Below are positions 50,392 to 58,635 of a stretch of DNA of 64,000 nt, in pieces (the first letter of the stretch is position 1; each line of letters starts with the position of its first letter). The notes beneath the pieces were generated by a model. That model ran no database searches. It was not told where the DNA came from and was given only the letters and a program-made list of their open reading frames with translations. The stretch is taken from NCBI RefSeq assembly GCF_913566895.1, contig NZ_CAJYCN010000001.1:288413-352412 (forward strand), given 5' to 3'. Source of the stretch: Listeria ilorinensis (GTDB taxonomy: Bacteria; Bacillota; Bacilli; Lactobacillales; Listeriaceae). Made by a program: the position numbers and the translations under genes.

Positions 50392-50432
50392 AGCTGAATG
50401 AACGCCTCTCTGGCGAGTTCAGCTTTTTTTAA
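50392..50432 (+). terminator. agr operon terminator
   Basis: AGCTGAA and TTCAGCT flank an inner GCC/GGC stem, followed by seven T. Confidence 0.8.
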
Positions 50433-50553
50433 ATTTGAATATAGGTAGATTAACAGGTAAAATAGAAAATGGATTAGACTGACTTCGATTTTATGTTATG
50501 ATAAAACTACTTCAATTTTCATGAGGATTATAGAAAATGGGGAGCTGAATGGA

Positions 50554-52527
50554 ATGCAGGACTTTTTTCAAAAAAGATTGCTGAAATATCCATTATACGG
50601 CTTGATTGTTGCAACAATCAGTTTGTGCATCATCACGTTCTTTTATGCGTGGTGGCTGTCACTAGTTATTTTTGTTGCGGGGATTGCACTGATCACGGCG
50701 ATGTTTTATTTGGAACATCGACTGCATGAGGATGTGCAGGAATATGTTTCTAATTTAACGTATCGGATCAAGCGAAGTGAAGAGGCTGCGCTTGTTGAGA
50801 TGCCAATGGGAATCATGCTGTATGATGAGAATTTTGATATTCAATGGGTAAATCCATTTATGGCGAAATACTTCGATCAAAAAGAGCTGATTGGTGCTTC
50901 GCTTGAAGAAGTTGGGCCGGAGTTTTTAGCTGTCATCAAGGGGGAGGAAGCAAGCGGCATTCAGTCGATTGCTTGGCACGAGCATCGTTTTGATACGATC
51001 GTAAAACGTAAGGAACGGATTCTTTATCTTTATGACAGAACGGAATATTATGAACTGAATAATCGATACTTGGCTGAAAAACCGGTCTTCGCGATTATTT
51101 TTCTAGATAATTACGATGAATGGGTGCAGGGAATGGATGATCGCAGAAGAAGCGCACTTAACAATCTAGTTACGTCCATGCTGACAAACTGGGCTCGAGA
51201 GCACCGCATCTATTTGAAACGAATTTCTTCCGATCGGTTTATGGCTTTTCTTAATGAGGCGCAGCTGGCCAAATTGGAAGAAGAGAAATTTTCTTTGCTG
51301 GATCGGATTCGTGAGCGAACATCAAAGCAGAATATTCCGTTGACGCTCAGTATTGGTATTGGTTATAACGAAGAGGATCTCATTGATTTGGCGGATTTAG
51401 CGCAGTCAGGACTGGATCTGGCACTCGGTCGAGGTGGTGACCAGGTGGTCATCAAGCAGCCAGAAGGACAAGTTCGTTTCTATGGTGGAAAGACGAACCC
51501 AATGGAAAAACGGACAAGAGTGCGGGCGCGTGTGATCTCACAAGCACTTCAGGAATTGATTACACAGAGTGACCAGGTGTTTGTCATGGGGCATCGTTAT
51601 CCTGATATGGATGTGATTGGTTCTAGTTTGGGCGTAATGCGGATTGCGGAAATGAATGAACGTGACGCCTATGTGATTGTTGAGCCGGGGAATATGAGTC
51701 CCGATGTCCAGCGGCTGATGTCAGAGATTGAAGAATACCCAAATGTCATTAAAAATATTATTATGCCGCAAACAGCAATTGATAATATCACAGATAAAAG
51801 TTTACTTGTTGTTGTCGATACACATAAACCTTCAATGGTGATCAGTGAGGAACTGCTACAATCTGCGGCTCATATCGTAGTGATTGACCATCATCGGCGT
51901 TCAGAGGAATTCGTAGAAAATCCAGTGCTGGTTTATATCGAGCCTTATGCATCTTCTACGGCCGAACTGGTCACCGAATTGTTTGAATATCAGCCAGATT
52001 TGGAACAGGTCGGCAAAATCGAGGCTACTGCTTTACTTTCGGGTATTGTCGTTGATACGAAAAACTTTACCCTTCGAACCGGGTCGCGGACATTTGATGC
52101 GGCAAGTTATCTGCGTTCACTAGGAGCAGACACGGTTCTGGTCCAACAGTTTCTGAAAGAGGATCTGGCGACATTTACTCAGCGTAGCCGGCTAGTGGAG
52201 TCACTTGAGATCTATCACGATGGCATGGCGATTGCAATGGGAAATGATGGTGAAATTTTTGGCACAGTCATTGCGGCTCAAGCGGCGGATACGATGCTTT
52301 CGATGGAGGGTGTGCAGGCTTCTTTCGTCATTACTGAACGGCCGGATAAAATGATTGGCATCAGCGCCCGCTCATTAGGTGAAATCAATGTGCAGGTGAT
52401 TATGGAAAAACTGGGTGGTGGCGGACATTTATCCAATGCAGCAACTCAGCTCAAAAATGTTTCGATTGGCGAGGCAGAACAACAATTACGAGGCGCAATA
52501 GACGCTTACTGGAAGGGAGAAACATAA
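50554..52527 (+). CDS. gdpP: cyclic-di-AMP phosphodiesterase GdpP
   Basis: A 657-residue membrane phosphodiesterase (PdeA in Listeria). Two N-terminal helices are followed by a PAS-like domain, a degenerate GGDEF domain (about 170-300), a DHH catalytic domain ([34 protein letters not shown]) and a DHHA1 domain ending in [13 protein letters not shown]. It breaks down c-di-AMP. The start at 50554 gives the usual length; the frame also has an ATG at 50521. RplI follows 1 base after the stop. Confidence 0.95.
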   Translation: MQDFFQKRLLKYPLYGLIVATISLCIITFFYAWWLSLVIFVAGIALITAMFYLEHRLHEDVQEYVSNLTYRIKRSEEAALVEMPMGIMLYDENFDIQWVNPFMAKYFDQKELIGASLEEVGPEFLAVIKGEEASGIQSIAWHEHRFDTIVKRKERILYLYDRTEYYELNNRYLAEKPVFAIIFLDNYDEWVQGMDDRRRSALNNLVTSMLTNWAREHRIYLKRISSDRFMAFLNEAQLAKLEEEKFSLLDRIRERTSKQNIPLTLSIGIGYNEEDLIDLADLAQSGLDLALGRGGDQVVIKQPEGQVRFYGGKTNPMEKRTRVRARVISQALQELITQSDQVFVMGHRYPDMDVIGSSLGVMRIAEMNERDAYVIVEPGNMSPDVQRLMSEIEEYPNVIKNIIMPQTAIDNITDKSLLVVVDTHKPSMVISEELLQSAAHIVVIDHHRRSEEFVENPVLVYIEPYASSTAELVTELFEYQPDLEQVGKIEATALLSGIVVDTKNFTLRTGSRTFDAASYLRSLGADTVLVQQFLKEDLATFTQRSRLVESLEIYHDGMAIAMGNDGEIFGTVIAAQAADTMLSMEGVQASFVITERPDKMIGISARSLGEINVQVIMEKLGGGGHLSNAATQLKNVSIGEAEQQLRGAIDAYWKGET

Positions 52528-52528
52528 G

Positions 52529-52975
52529 ATGAAAGTTATTTTCTTGAAGGACGTAAAAGGCAAAGGTAAAAAAGGTGAAGTGAAGAACGTAGCGGACGGT
52601 TACGCGCAAAACTTTTTGATTAAAAATAACTATGCAATTGAAGCTACTGCAGCCAATATGAGTGCACTCAAAGGCCAGCAGAAGAAAGCCGAAAAAGAAG
52701 CGGCAGAAGAGCTTCAAGAGGCTAAAGATTTGAAAGATAAATTGGAAAAGATCACAATCGAATTGAAAGCGAAATCGGGTGAGGGCGGTCGTTTATTCGG
52801 CTCGATCACATCCAAACAAATTGCACAGGCTTTACAAAAAGATCACGGTGTGAAAGTGGACAAGCGGAAAATCGAACTACCAGATGCCATCCGGTCGCTT
52901 GGACACACTAAGGTGCCAATCAAGCTGCACCACGAAGTAAATGCAACACTTAATGTACATGTGAGCGAAGAATAA
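52529..52975 (+). CDS. rplI: 50S ribosomal protein L9
   Basis: A 148-residue protein with the N-terminal motif [31 protein letters not shown], a long helix and a C-terminal domain with [17 protein letters not shown]. It binds 23S rRNA. It follows gdpP by 1 base and precedes dnaC, the conserved order. Confidence 0.97.
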   Translation: MKVIFLKDVKGKGKKGEVKNVADGYAQNFLIKNNYAIEATAANMSALKGQQKKAEKEAAEELQEAKDLKDKLEKITIELKAKSGEGGRLFGSITSKQIAQALQKDHGVKVDKRKIELPDAIRSLGHTKVPIKLHHEVNATLNVHVSEE

Positions 52976-53005
52976 AAGTAAGCCAGAAGAAGGAGCGCGA
53001 GGAAA

Positions 53006-54367
53006 GTGGAGCAGTTTCAGGATCGAACCCCACCACAAAATATTGAAGCAGAGCAAGCTGTGCTCGGGGCAATTTTTCTTGAACCGAACGCGCTGATCAC
53101 GGCTTCTGAAATTCTAATGCCGGATGATTTTTATCGTCAGGCGCACCAAACGATTTTTGATGCTATGCTTAACCTGAATGATCATGGGAAAGCAGTTGAC
53201 GTTTTAACCGTATATGAGGCCCTCTCGGCAAGCGGTCAAATCGAGGATGTCGGTGGGCTGCCTTATTTAACTGAACTTGCAGGAGCAGTCCCAACTGCTG
53301 CCAACTTGGAATACTATGCCCATATCATCGAGGATAAGGCCCTTCTGAGACGTTTAATCCGTACCGCAACCCAAATTGCTACTGACGGCTATTCGCGCGA
53401 GGATGAGCTGGATTCGCTGATGGACGAGGCAGAAAAAAGCATTCTTGAGGTATCACAACGGAAAAACGTAGGGGCATTCAAAAATATCAAAGATGTGCTA
53501 GTCAAGACATATGATGATATTGAGACTTTACATAATCGTAAAGGTGACATCACAGGGATTCCGACGGGCTTTAATGAGCTCGACAAGATGACAGCAGGTT
53601 TTCAGCGTAATGACTTGATCATTGTTGCTGCACGTCCTTCCGTTGGTAAAACTGCATTTGCGCTGAATATTGCGCAGAATGTGGCGACGAAGACGGATGA
53701 GAACGTGGCGATTTTCAGTTTGGAAATGGGTGCTGAGCAACTCGTCATGCGGATGCTCTGTGCGGAAGGCAACATTAATGCACAGAATTTGCGTACGGGT
53801 TCTTTGACGACAGATGACTGGCAGAAACTCACGATCGCAATGGGGACGCTGTCGAATTCCGGGATCTATATTGATGATACGCCCGGTGTGCGGGTGAATG
53901 AGATTCGTTCAAAATGCAGACGTTTGAAGCAGGAAGCAGGTCTGGGAATGATTGTGATCGATTATTTGCAGCTGATACAAGGAAGTGGTCGTGGCGGCGA
54001 GAACAGGCAGCAGGAAGTCTCCGAAATTTCGCGGTCTTTGAAGGCACTGGCTCGTGAATTAGAAGTACCGGTCATTGCTCTTTCACAGTTGTCACGTAGC
54101 GTTGAGCAGCGGCAAGATAAGCGGCCGATGATGTCAGATATTCGTGAATCCGGTTCAATCGAGCAGGATGCGGATATCGTTGCTTTCCTTTATCGTGAAG
54201 ACTACTATGATCGTGAGGGTGAAAATGACGGAACGATCGAGATCATTATTGCTAAACAACGGAATGGTCCGGTTGGCGATGTCAAATTAGCCTTTGTAAA
54301 AGAGTATAATAAATTTGTAAATCTGGAAGTCCGTTTTGATGATGCGATGGCACCACCTGGCGCATAG
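53006..54367 (+). CDS. dnaC: replicative DNA helicase
   Basis: A 453-residue DnaB-type hexameric helicase (DnaC in Gram-positives). An N-terminal helical domain (about 1-105; PPQNIEAEQAVLGAIFL) is followed by a RecA-like domain with Walker A ARPSVGKTAFALN (about 210), IFSLEMGAEQLVMRML, and DYLQLIQGSG. The start is GTG at 53006, with GAGGAAA upstream. It unwinds DNA at the fork. Confidence 0.97.
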   Translation: MEQFQDRTPPQNIEAEQAVLGAIFLEPNALITASEILMPDDFYRQAHQTIFDAMLNLNDHGKAVDVLTVYEALSASGQIEDVGGLPYLTELAGAVPTAANLEYYAHIIEDKALLRRLIRTATQIATDGYSREDELDSLMDEAEKSILEVSQRKNVGAFKNIKDVLVKTYDDIETLHNRKGDITGIPTGFNELDKMTAGFQRNDLIIVAARPSVGKTAFALNIAQNVATKTDENVAIFSLEMGAEQLVMRMLCAEGNINAQNLRTGSLTTDDWQKLTIAMGTLSNSGIYIDDTPGVRVNEIRSKCRRLKQEAGLGMIVIDYLQLIQGSGRGGENRQQEVSEISRSLKALARELEVPVIALSQLSRSVEQRQDKRPMMSDIRESGSIEQDADIVAFLYREDYYDREGENDGTIEIIIAKQRNGPVGDVKLAFVKEYNKFVNLEVRFDDAMAPPGA

Positions 54368-54423
54368 GCAGTCTTTATAGGACAAATTTTACAGACTGGT
54401 CTGAAAACCGATGTGATGATGTG

Positions 54424-54452
54424 TTACAATTTTCATATAAGCGTGATATACA
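54424..54452 (+). promoter_or_regulatory. promoter pointing into the dnaC-side hairpin (antitoxin RNA candidate)
   Basis: TTACAA (54424-54429), 17 bases, TATACA (54447-54452). Transcription would start near 54459 and run into the hairpin at 54452-54486. It may drive a short RNA that controls the toxin gene. Confidence 0.5.
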
Positions 54453-54486
54453 AAACCCCTATCTGTTGGTGTCAGATAGGGGTTTT
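54452..54486. terminator. bidirectional hairpin shared by dnaC and the toxin gene
   Basis: AAAACCCCTATCTG (54452-54465) and CAGATAGGGGTTTT (54473-54486) form a perfect 14-bp stem with loop TTGGTGT. It ends dnaC on the plus strand and the toxin mRNA on the minus strand. The sequences CTGTTG (54463-54468) and CAGATAGGG (54473-54481) recur almost unchanged, in the same order, in the toxin leader. The loop contains UUGG, which fits the YUNR U-turn motif of fast-pairing antisense RNAs. Confidence 0.75.
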
Positions 54487-54495
54487 CTTGTTGTT
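54458..54495 (+). ncRNA. candidate antitoxin RNA
   Basis: This RNA would start near 54459 from the promoter at 54424-54452. It would carry CUGUUG and CAGAUAGGG, which can pair with CAACAG and CCCAUCUG in the toxin leader across a 4-nt bulge. If it stops at the hairpin it would be only about 30-40 nt, shorter than known par antitoxins, so the real ends may lie further downstream. It is inferred from sequence only. Confidence 0.4.
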
Positions 54496-54518
54496 GAGAC
54501 TGAATAAGCCTCATTTAT

Positions 54519-54659
54519 TTAACAAGATAGTGGGCTAAAATAGATGTTGCCTAGTGTTTTTTTGTCGGGATCATGCTTATTTAGCCGATAAGCAAAAATT
54601 GTTGTAATGATACCAACAATGCTGGGTGCTATAAGTTGCGTGAGAAGATTTTCCCGCAT
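54519..54659 (-). CDS. Fst-like type I toxin peptide
   Basis: A 46-residue peptide, MRENLLTQLIAPSIVGIITT followed by IFAYRLNKHDPDKK and a short polar tail. The IAP-x-IVGI core in a single membrane helix and the charged tail match Fst/Ldr-type toxins, such as Fst of plasmid pAD1 (IAPIFVG) and PepA1 of S. aureus (IIAPVISG). Such peptides damage the membrane when overproduced. GGAGGTG lies about 9 bases before the ATG. The mRNA leader (about 41 nt) can fold GTTGC with GCAAC. It has its own promoter at 54707-54735 and uses the hairpin at 54452-54486 as terminator. Confidence 0.72.
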   Translation of the reverse strand: MRENLLTQLIAPSIVGIITTIFAYRLNKHDPDKKTLGNIYFSPLSC

Positions 54660-54677
54660 TGAAGTACACCTCCAAAC

Positions 54678-54691
54678 CTGTTGCAGATGGG
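54678..54691. repeat. direct repeats in the toxin leader
   Basis: CTGTTG (54678-54683) and CAGATGGG (54684-54691) recur at 54463-54468 and 54473-54481 (CAGATAGGG) in the same order and orientation, with 4 extra bases between them in the downstream copy. This is the direct-repeat arrangement by which par-type antisense RNA binds the toxin leader. Confidence 0.6.
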
Positions 54692-54706
54692 AAGGGCAAC
54701 AACTTT

Positions 54707-54735
54707 ATTGTAATTTGTAAACCTTTGGGGCTCAA
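54707..54735 (-). promoter_or_regulatory. toxin gene promoter
   Basis: On the minus strand TTGAGC (54730-54735), 17 bases, TACAAT (54707-54712). Transcription would start near 54700, about 41 nt before the ATG. Confidence 0.65.
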
Positions 54736-54904
54736 TGTTTTATAAAGCTTTCAAAAAGTGATTTTTGGAGGCTGATATATGATTTTGAGAGGATATTATT
54801 AGGTTAAAAGGACTATTTACGGTCATAATCTTCGTAAAGATAAGCAAAGTTTTTTTCGATGCTTTAGCGGGTATCGAATAACAAAAACAGATGAGAGGGT
54901 TTTG
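54736..54904. other. intergenic stretch before the universal stress gene
   Basis: AT-rich DNA without a visible gene. The promoter of the universal stress gene must be here, but no confident hexamer pair was found. Confidence 0.4.
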
Positions 54905-55357
54905 ATGATGAACGAGGAATATACACATATTTTAGTTGCGGTTGATGGGTCGGCCAGCAGTGATGCCGCATTCCAAAAGGCAATTGCAACGGCACTTCGT
55001 AATCAGGGTGAGCTGGGGATCATTCATGTAATTGATACGCTTTATTTTGCTAATTTTACGGCGCTAGATGGTGGGCAGACGGTGAATGAATTTTCTGCTA
55101 CAGCTGAAAAAATGCTGGATGAGTACAAGACAAAAGCGATACAGCAGGGTGTGAAAGTGGTGCATACTTTTGTGGAATTTGGTTCTCCGAAAGCAACAAT
55201 CGTAGAAGTAGCAGAAGAAAAATTTTCAGCGGATCTGATTGTTCTTGGTGCTGTGGGACATTCTGCAATCACGCGGATGCTCTTGGGTAGCGTCTCTTCC
55301 TATGTAGCACTTTATGCGCCGTGTGATGTGCTGATTGAACGTGAAGCGATTAAATAA
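54905..55357 (+). CDS. universal stress protein, UspA family
   Basis: A 150-residue UspA-type protein with HILVAVDGSASSDAAFQKAI at the N-terminus and the ATP-binding pattern GAVGHSAITRMLLGSVS (G-x2-G-x9-G-S) near the C-terminus. The residues suggest it binds ATP. Its role is probably stress survival. TTG 54902 and ATG 54905 or 54908 are all in frame; GAGAGGG fits ATG 54905 best. Confidence 0.9.
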   Translation: MMNEEYTHILVAVDGSASSDAAFQKAIATALRNQGELGIIHVIDTLYFANFTALDGGQTVNEFSATAEKMLDEYKTKAIQQGVKVVHTFVEFGSPKATIVEVAEEKFSADLIVLGAVGHSAITRMLLGSVSSYVALYAPCDVLIEREAIK

Positions 55358-55361
55358 ATAC

Positions 55362-55453
55362 AATAAGACTCACCGAGAAAGTGAATGAACCTCCAAAAGG
55401 TAGATTTTTAAGTCCAGCTTTGGAGGTTCATGGTAAATTCAGAGAGTCTTATT
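55362..55453. terminator. nested double-stem terminator between the stress and flavodoxin genes
   Basis: Outer arms AATAAGACTC (55362-55371) and GAGTCTTATT (55444-55453) enclose inner arms ATGAACCTCCAAA (55385-55397) and TTTGGAGGTTCAT (55419-55431). All pairs are perfect. It serves two convergent genes and covers the last codons of the flavodoxin gene. Confidence 0.8.
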
Positions 55454-55960
55454 TTTATTTGTCAAGGATGATATTCTTCGTAAAAATCTCCATTTCTTCA
55501 TGACGGAGTGCGCAAACATCATCGCTTCCCGGAATTTCGACGGTTGGATTGCTTTTTTTGTGACAGTCTTAACAATCAATTTTTCAAAAAAGTTCATTTT
55601 AGTAAAAATAAATTCGCCGCCAAAAAATGCCTTATGGGTAGCATGACGAGAAAGTTCTTCAGGATAGGCATTTTTAAGTTCTTCTCCCGCATCAGCATTC
55701 TGCATACCACAAATATAGAGATGAAGTCGTTTGGTGAGGAGCGTATCTAAATGTTGGTTTATGAATTCTGTAAATACTTTGCGTGGTTTGCCCATATAAA
55801 TAGGTGTCCCTAAAATAATTTGCTGGTAATCAGATAGATCGTAGTTTTTTTTAGGGATAATTTTTTGCATATCTACATCACATTTTATTTGTGCGGCCAG
55901 ATGCTGGGCACATCTCTCCGTCGTTCCGTATTTAGAATCATATAAAATAAGTGTTTTCAA
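55439..55960 (-). CDS. flavodoxin-domain protein (HemG-like)
   Basis: A 173-residue protein with a flavodoxin-type FMN site: TLILYDSKYGTTERCAQHLA at the N-terminus and ILGTPIYMGKPRKVFTEFI. This matches the short HemG-like protoporphyrinogen oxidase or general flavodoxin group. The electron partner is unknown. Its ATG overlaps the TetR gene by 4 bases (ATGA), so the two are coupled, and the regulator probably controls the pair. Confidence 0.85.
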   Translation of the reverse strand: MKTLILYDSKYGTTERCAQHLAAQIKCDVDMQKIIPKKNYDLSDYQQIILGTPIYMGKPRKVFTEFINQHLDTLLTKRLHLYICGMQNADAGEELKNAYPEELSRHATHKAFFGGEFIFTKMNFFEKLIVKTVTKKAIQPSKFREAMMFAHSVMKKWRFLRRISSLTNKNKTL

Positions 55961-56574
55961 TGGTGGACCTCCTTTTTTAATCCTTGTATAAGTAATGTCA
56001 AGTAGTGTTCTGACATGGTGTCGATGGTTTGATCATCCTCAATTTGTTCGGAAACAATATGGAAAACAAAGCCCATTAAGGCGACAAGAATCATTTCTGC
56101 CGTTTCATCTGAGACAGGTCGGAAAATGTTTTGCCGAGCACCATCCTCCAAGATTTGTTGCAATACTTCTGTTCTGCGTGGCAAGTGCTGAGCATTTTCA
56201 TACTGGTTCAAAATTTGTCGGCGTCCGCTTAACATGACTGCTCGAAATTTTTCAGGGTTTTTAACCATTGTTTGAATGAAAGTTGTGCAACCCACTTCCA
56301 ATTTTTCCAGAGGATTTAGTACGGGATTTTGTGAAAATTTCTGCTGAATAGTAACAATTGTTTCAATGTAAACGCTGAGGGCAATGCTTTCGAGGATATC
56401 CTCTTTGTTTTTAAAATAGTTGTAAATTGTGGTAGGAGAATAGCCGATTTCTTGGGCGATTTTACGGATGGACAGCTTGTGATACCCTTCTTTTACAATG
56501 ATCTCAACAGCTGCATTCTGTATTTTCTCTTTTAATAGGGCCTTTTCTTGGTCATTGCGTGATCTGAGGGTCAT
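55957..56574 (-). CDS. TetR-family transcriptional regulator
   Basis: A 205-residue repressor. The N-terminal helix-turn-helix is HKLSIRKIAQEIGYSPTTIYNYFKNKEDIL (about 30-60), followed by a helical ligand domain. AATAGGAGGTAG precedes the ATG. A 31-bp imperfect palindrome right upstream is a good operator candidate. The flavodoxin gene overlaps its end. Confidence 0.92.
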   Translation of the reverse strand: MTLRSRNDQEKALLKEKIQNAAVEIIVKEGYHKLSIRKIAQEIGYSPTTIYNYFKNKEDILESIALSVYIETIVTIQQKFSQNPVLNPLEKLEVGCTTFIQTMVKNPEKFRAVMLSGRRQILNQYENAQHLPRRTEVLQQILEDGARQNIFRPVSDETAEMILVALMGFVFHIVSEQIEDDQTIDTMSEHYLTLLIQGLKKEVHH

Positions 56575-56594
56575 TGTGCTACCTCCTATTTAAA

Positions 56595-56625
56595 TTAACA
56601 ATGTTCATTAAGTTTACAATGTTAA
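56595..56625. promoter_or_regulatory. TetR operator candidate
   Basis: A 31-bp imperfect palindrome with TTAACA and TGTTAA at its ends and internal ACAATGTT direct repeats lies 20 bases before the TetR start. It overlaps the expected promoter. Confidence 0.55.
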
Positions 56626-56672
56626 TTTTATAGAAAAGCTGTTTAAAAGTCAAACGATAAAATAAAAAAATC

Positions 56673-56716
56673 AAAAGCGAACGATAGGAAAAATGTTGTG
56701 AATATTGTTCGTAAAA
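56673..56716. promoter_or_regulatory. pair of inverted PurBoxes upstream of purA
   Basis: AAAAGCGAACGAT (56673-56685) and, inverted, ATTGTTCGTAAAA (56704-56716) each match the PurBox core CGAAC, with one change in the preceding C. They face each other across 18 bases, close to the 16-17 known for PurR sites. The promoter at 56720-56748 lies directly downstream. Confidence 0.6.
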
Positions 56717-56719
56717 TTA

Positions 56720-56748
56720 TTGACTATTATGCTGTCTAACGGTAAAAT
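56720..56748 (+). promoter_or_regulatory. purA promoter
   Basis: TTGACT (56720-56725), 17 bases, TAAAAT (56743-56748). Confidence 0.75.
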
Positions 56749-56803
56749 GAAGGGTGGAAAATCATGGTTTTAAAACCAAAGACCAATTAAATGAGGTGTT
56801 TAC

Positions 56804-58096
56804 ATGTCTTCAGTTGTTGTTGTAGGAACACAATGGGGCGATGAAGGAAAGGGTAAAATTACAGATTTTCTTTCTGAGAATGCAGAGGCGATCGCGCGTT
56901 ATCAAGGTGGTAACAATGCGGGGCACACAATCAAATTTGACGGTGAAACGTATAAACTTCACTTGATCCCATCCGGTATTTTTTATAAAGAGAAAATCAG
57001 TGTGATCGGAAATGGAATGGTTGTTGATCCTAAGGCATTAGTAGAAGAATTAAAATACTTGCACGATAAAGGTGTTGATACGGGAAATCTGCGTATTTCC
57101 AATCGTGCCCATCTGATTTTACCTTATCACATCCGAATTGATGAAGCGGATGAGGAGCGTAAAGGTGCCAATAAGATCGGTACGACTAAGAAAGGGATCG
57201 GTCCAGCATACATGGATAAGGCAGCACGTGTTGGGATTCGTGTCATAGATCTTTTGGATAAAGAAACCTTCAGAGAAAAACTTGAACACAACCTCAAAGA
57301 AAAAAATCGTTTACTAGAAAAATTTTATGAATTAGATGGCTTTGTTTTAGAAGATATCTTAGATGAGTACTATGAATATGGGCAGCAGTTCAAAGAATAT
57401 GTATGTGATACTTCGGTTGTTTTGAACGATGCGCTAGATGAAGGAAAGCGTGTGCTGTTTGAAGGGGCTCAAGGGGTCATGTTGGATATTGACCAAGGGA
57501 CTTACCCGTTTGTTACTTCAAGCAATCCGATTGCAGGCGGCGTGACGATTGGTAGTGGTGTAGGCCCGTCAAAAATCAATCATGTTGTGGGAGTTGCCAA
57601 AGCTTATACGACACGGGTCGGAGATGGTCCGTTCCCGACAGAATTATTTGATGAAATTGGCGATAATATTCGTGAGGTAGGCCATGAATATGGAACAACG
57701 ACTGGTCGGCCGCGCCGTGTTGGATGGTTCGATAGTGTGGTCGTTCGGCATGCACGTCGTGTCAGTGGACTGACAGATTTATCTTTGACACTTTTGGATG
57801 TACTGACAGGTATTGAAACCTTGAAAATCTGTGTGGCTTACAAACTGGATGGAAAAATAATTTCAGAATTTCCAGCGAGCTTGAAGGATCTGGCTCGTTG
57901 CGAACCTGTTTACGAAGAGTTACCAGGTTGGACGGAAGATATTACAGGTGTGAAATCACTAGACGATCTTCCTGCAAATGCGCGTCATTATATGGAACGC
58001 ATTGCGCAACTGACGGGTGTTCAGGTATCTATGTTTTCTGTTGGCCCGGATCGTAACCAGACACACGTGGTAAAAAGTGTGTGGCGTTTGGCATAA
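56804..58096 (+). CDS. purA: adenylosuccinate synthetase
   Basis: A 430-residue enzyme that joins aspartate to IMP with GTP, the first dedicated step to AMP. Motifs are [14 protein letters not shown] (GTP loop, about 8-21), [29 protein letters not shown], and [22 protein letters not shown]. The length is standard. It is preceded by a strong promoter and a PurR-like operator pair and has its own terminator. Confidence 0.97.
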   Translation: MSSVVVVGTQWGDEGKGKITDFLSENAEAIARYQGGNNAGHTIKFDGETYKLHLIPSGIFYKEKISVIGNGMVVDPKALVEELKYLHDKGVDTGNLRISNRAHLILPYHIRIDEADEERKGANKIGTTKKGIGPAYMDKAARVGIRVIDLLDKETFREKLEHNLKEKNRLLEKFYELDGFVLEDILDEYYEYGQQFKEYVCDTSVVLNDALDEGKRVLFEGAQGVMLDIDQGTYPFVTSSNPIAGGVTIGSGVGPSKINHVVGVAKAYTTRVGDGPFPTELFDEIGDNIREVGHEYGTTTGRPRRVGWFDSVVVRHARRVSGLTDLSLTLLDVLTGIETLKICVAYKLDGKIISEFPASLKDLARCEPVYEELPGWTEDITGVKSLDDLPANARHYMERIAQLTGVQVSMFSVGPDRNQTHVVKSVWRLA

Positions 58097-58103
58097 CTAA
58101 ATG

Positions 58104-58142
58104 AAAAAGACCTTTCTTTAAGTTTTGGAAAGGTCTTTTTTC
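58104..58142 (+). terminator. purA terminator
   Basis: AAAAAGACCTTTC pairs with GAAAGGTCTTTTT. Confidence 0.85.
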
Positions 58143-58246
58143 TTACAAAAAAGTAAGTGTTTTAAGAGTTTTTGTAAGAAAGAAGCAGGGCTGTTCCGAT
58201 GAATACTCGTTATAATAAAAGAAATACAATATAAAGGAGTATTCAA

Positions 58247-58546
58247 ATGAAAAAATTAATTATAACTGGGTTCTCAGTTATCTGTATAGCTGCTCTCGTT
58301 TTCACAGGCTATCGTTGGTATGATAAAGAGCATGGCAAACATGTGGTTGGACCAGTGGAAGGAACAGTTACAATTTTGCAGGATCAAGGAGAGAAGATAT
58401 CATTTAAATTGGGGGATCCTGAAACAAGCAATGGTTACTATACGGAAAATAGCCAAATGATCGAAAAGATTCGAGAACAGAAAGGACAAAATTTGAAAAT
58501 CAACTATATCAAAGAAACCTATGAAGTAAATCATATTTTAGAATAA
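58247..58546 (+). CDS. small secreted or membrane-anchored protein
   Basis: A 99-residue protein with an N-terminal signal/anchor (MKKLIITGFSVICIAALVFT) and a small polar domain (EGTVTILQDQGEKISFKLGD, IREQKGQNLKINYIKETYEV). No family is recognised. AAAGGAG lies 8 bases before the ATG. It stands alone, with a terminator after it. Confidence 0.75.
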   Translation: MKKLIITGFSVICIAALVFTGYRWYDKEHGKHVVGPVEGTVTILQDQGEKISFKLGDPETSNGYYTENSQMIEKIREQKGQNLKINYIKETYEVNHILE

Positions 58547-58552
58547 TTGGAA

Positions 58553-58586
58553 AAAACTCACTAAGAAAACTTTAGTGAGCTTTTTT
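58553..58586 (+). terminator. terminator of the small secreted protein gene
   Basis: AAAACTCACTAA pairs with TTAGTGAGCTTTT. Confidence 0.8.
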
Positions 58587-58635
58587 GTAGAATTTTTTAA
58601 AGTAGCTTATAATATAAGGAAAATATTTATGAAAG

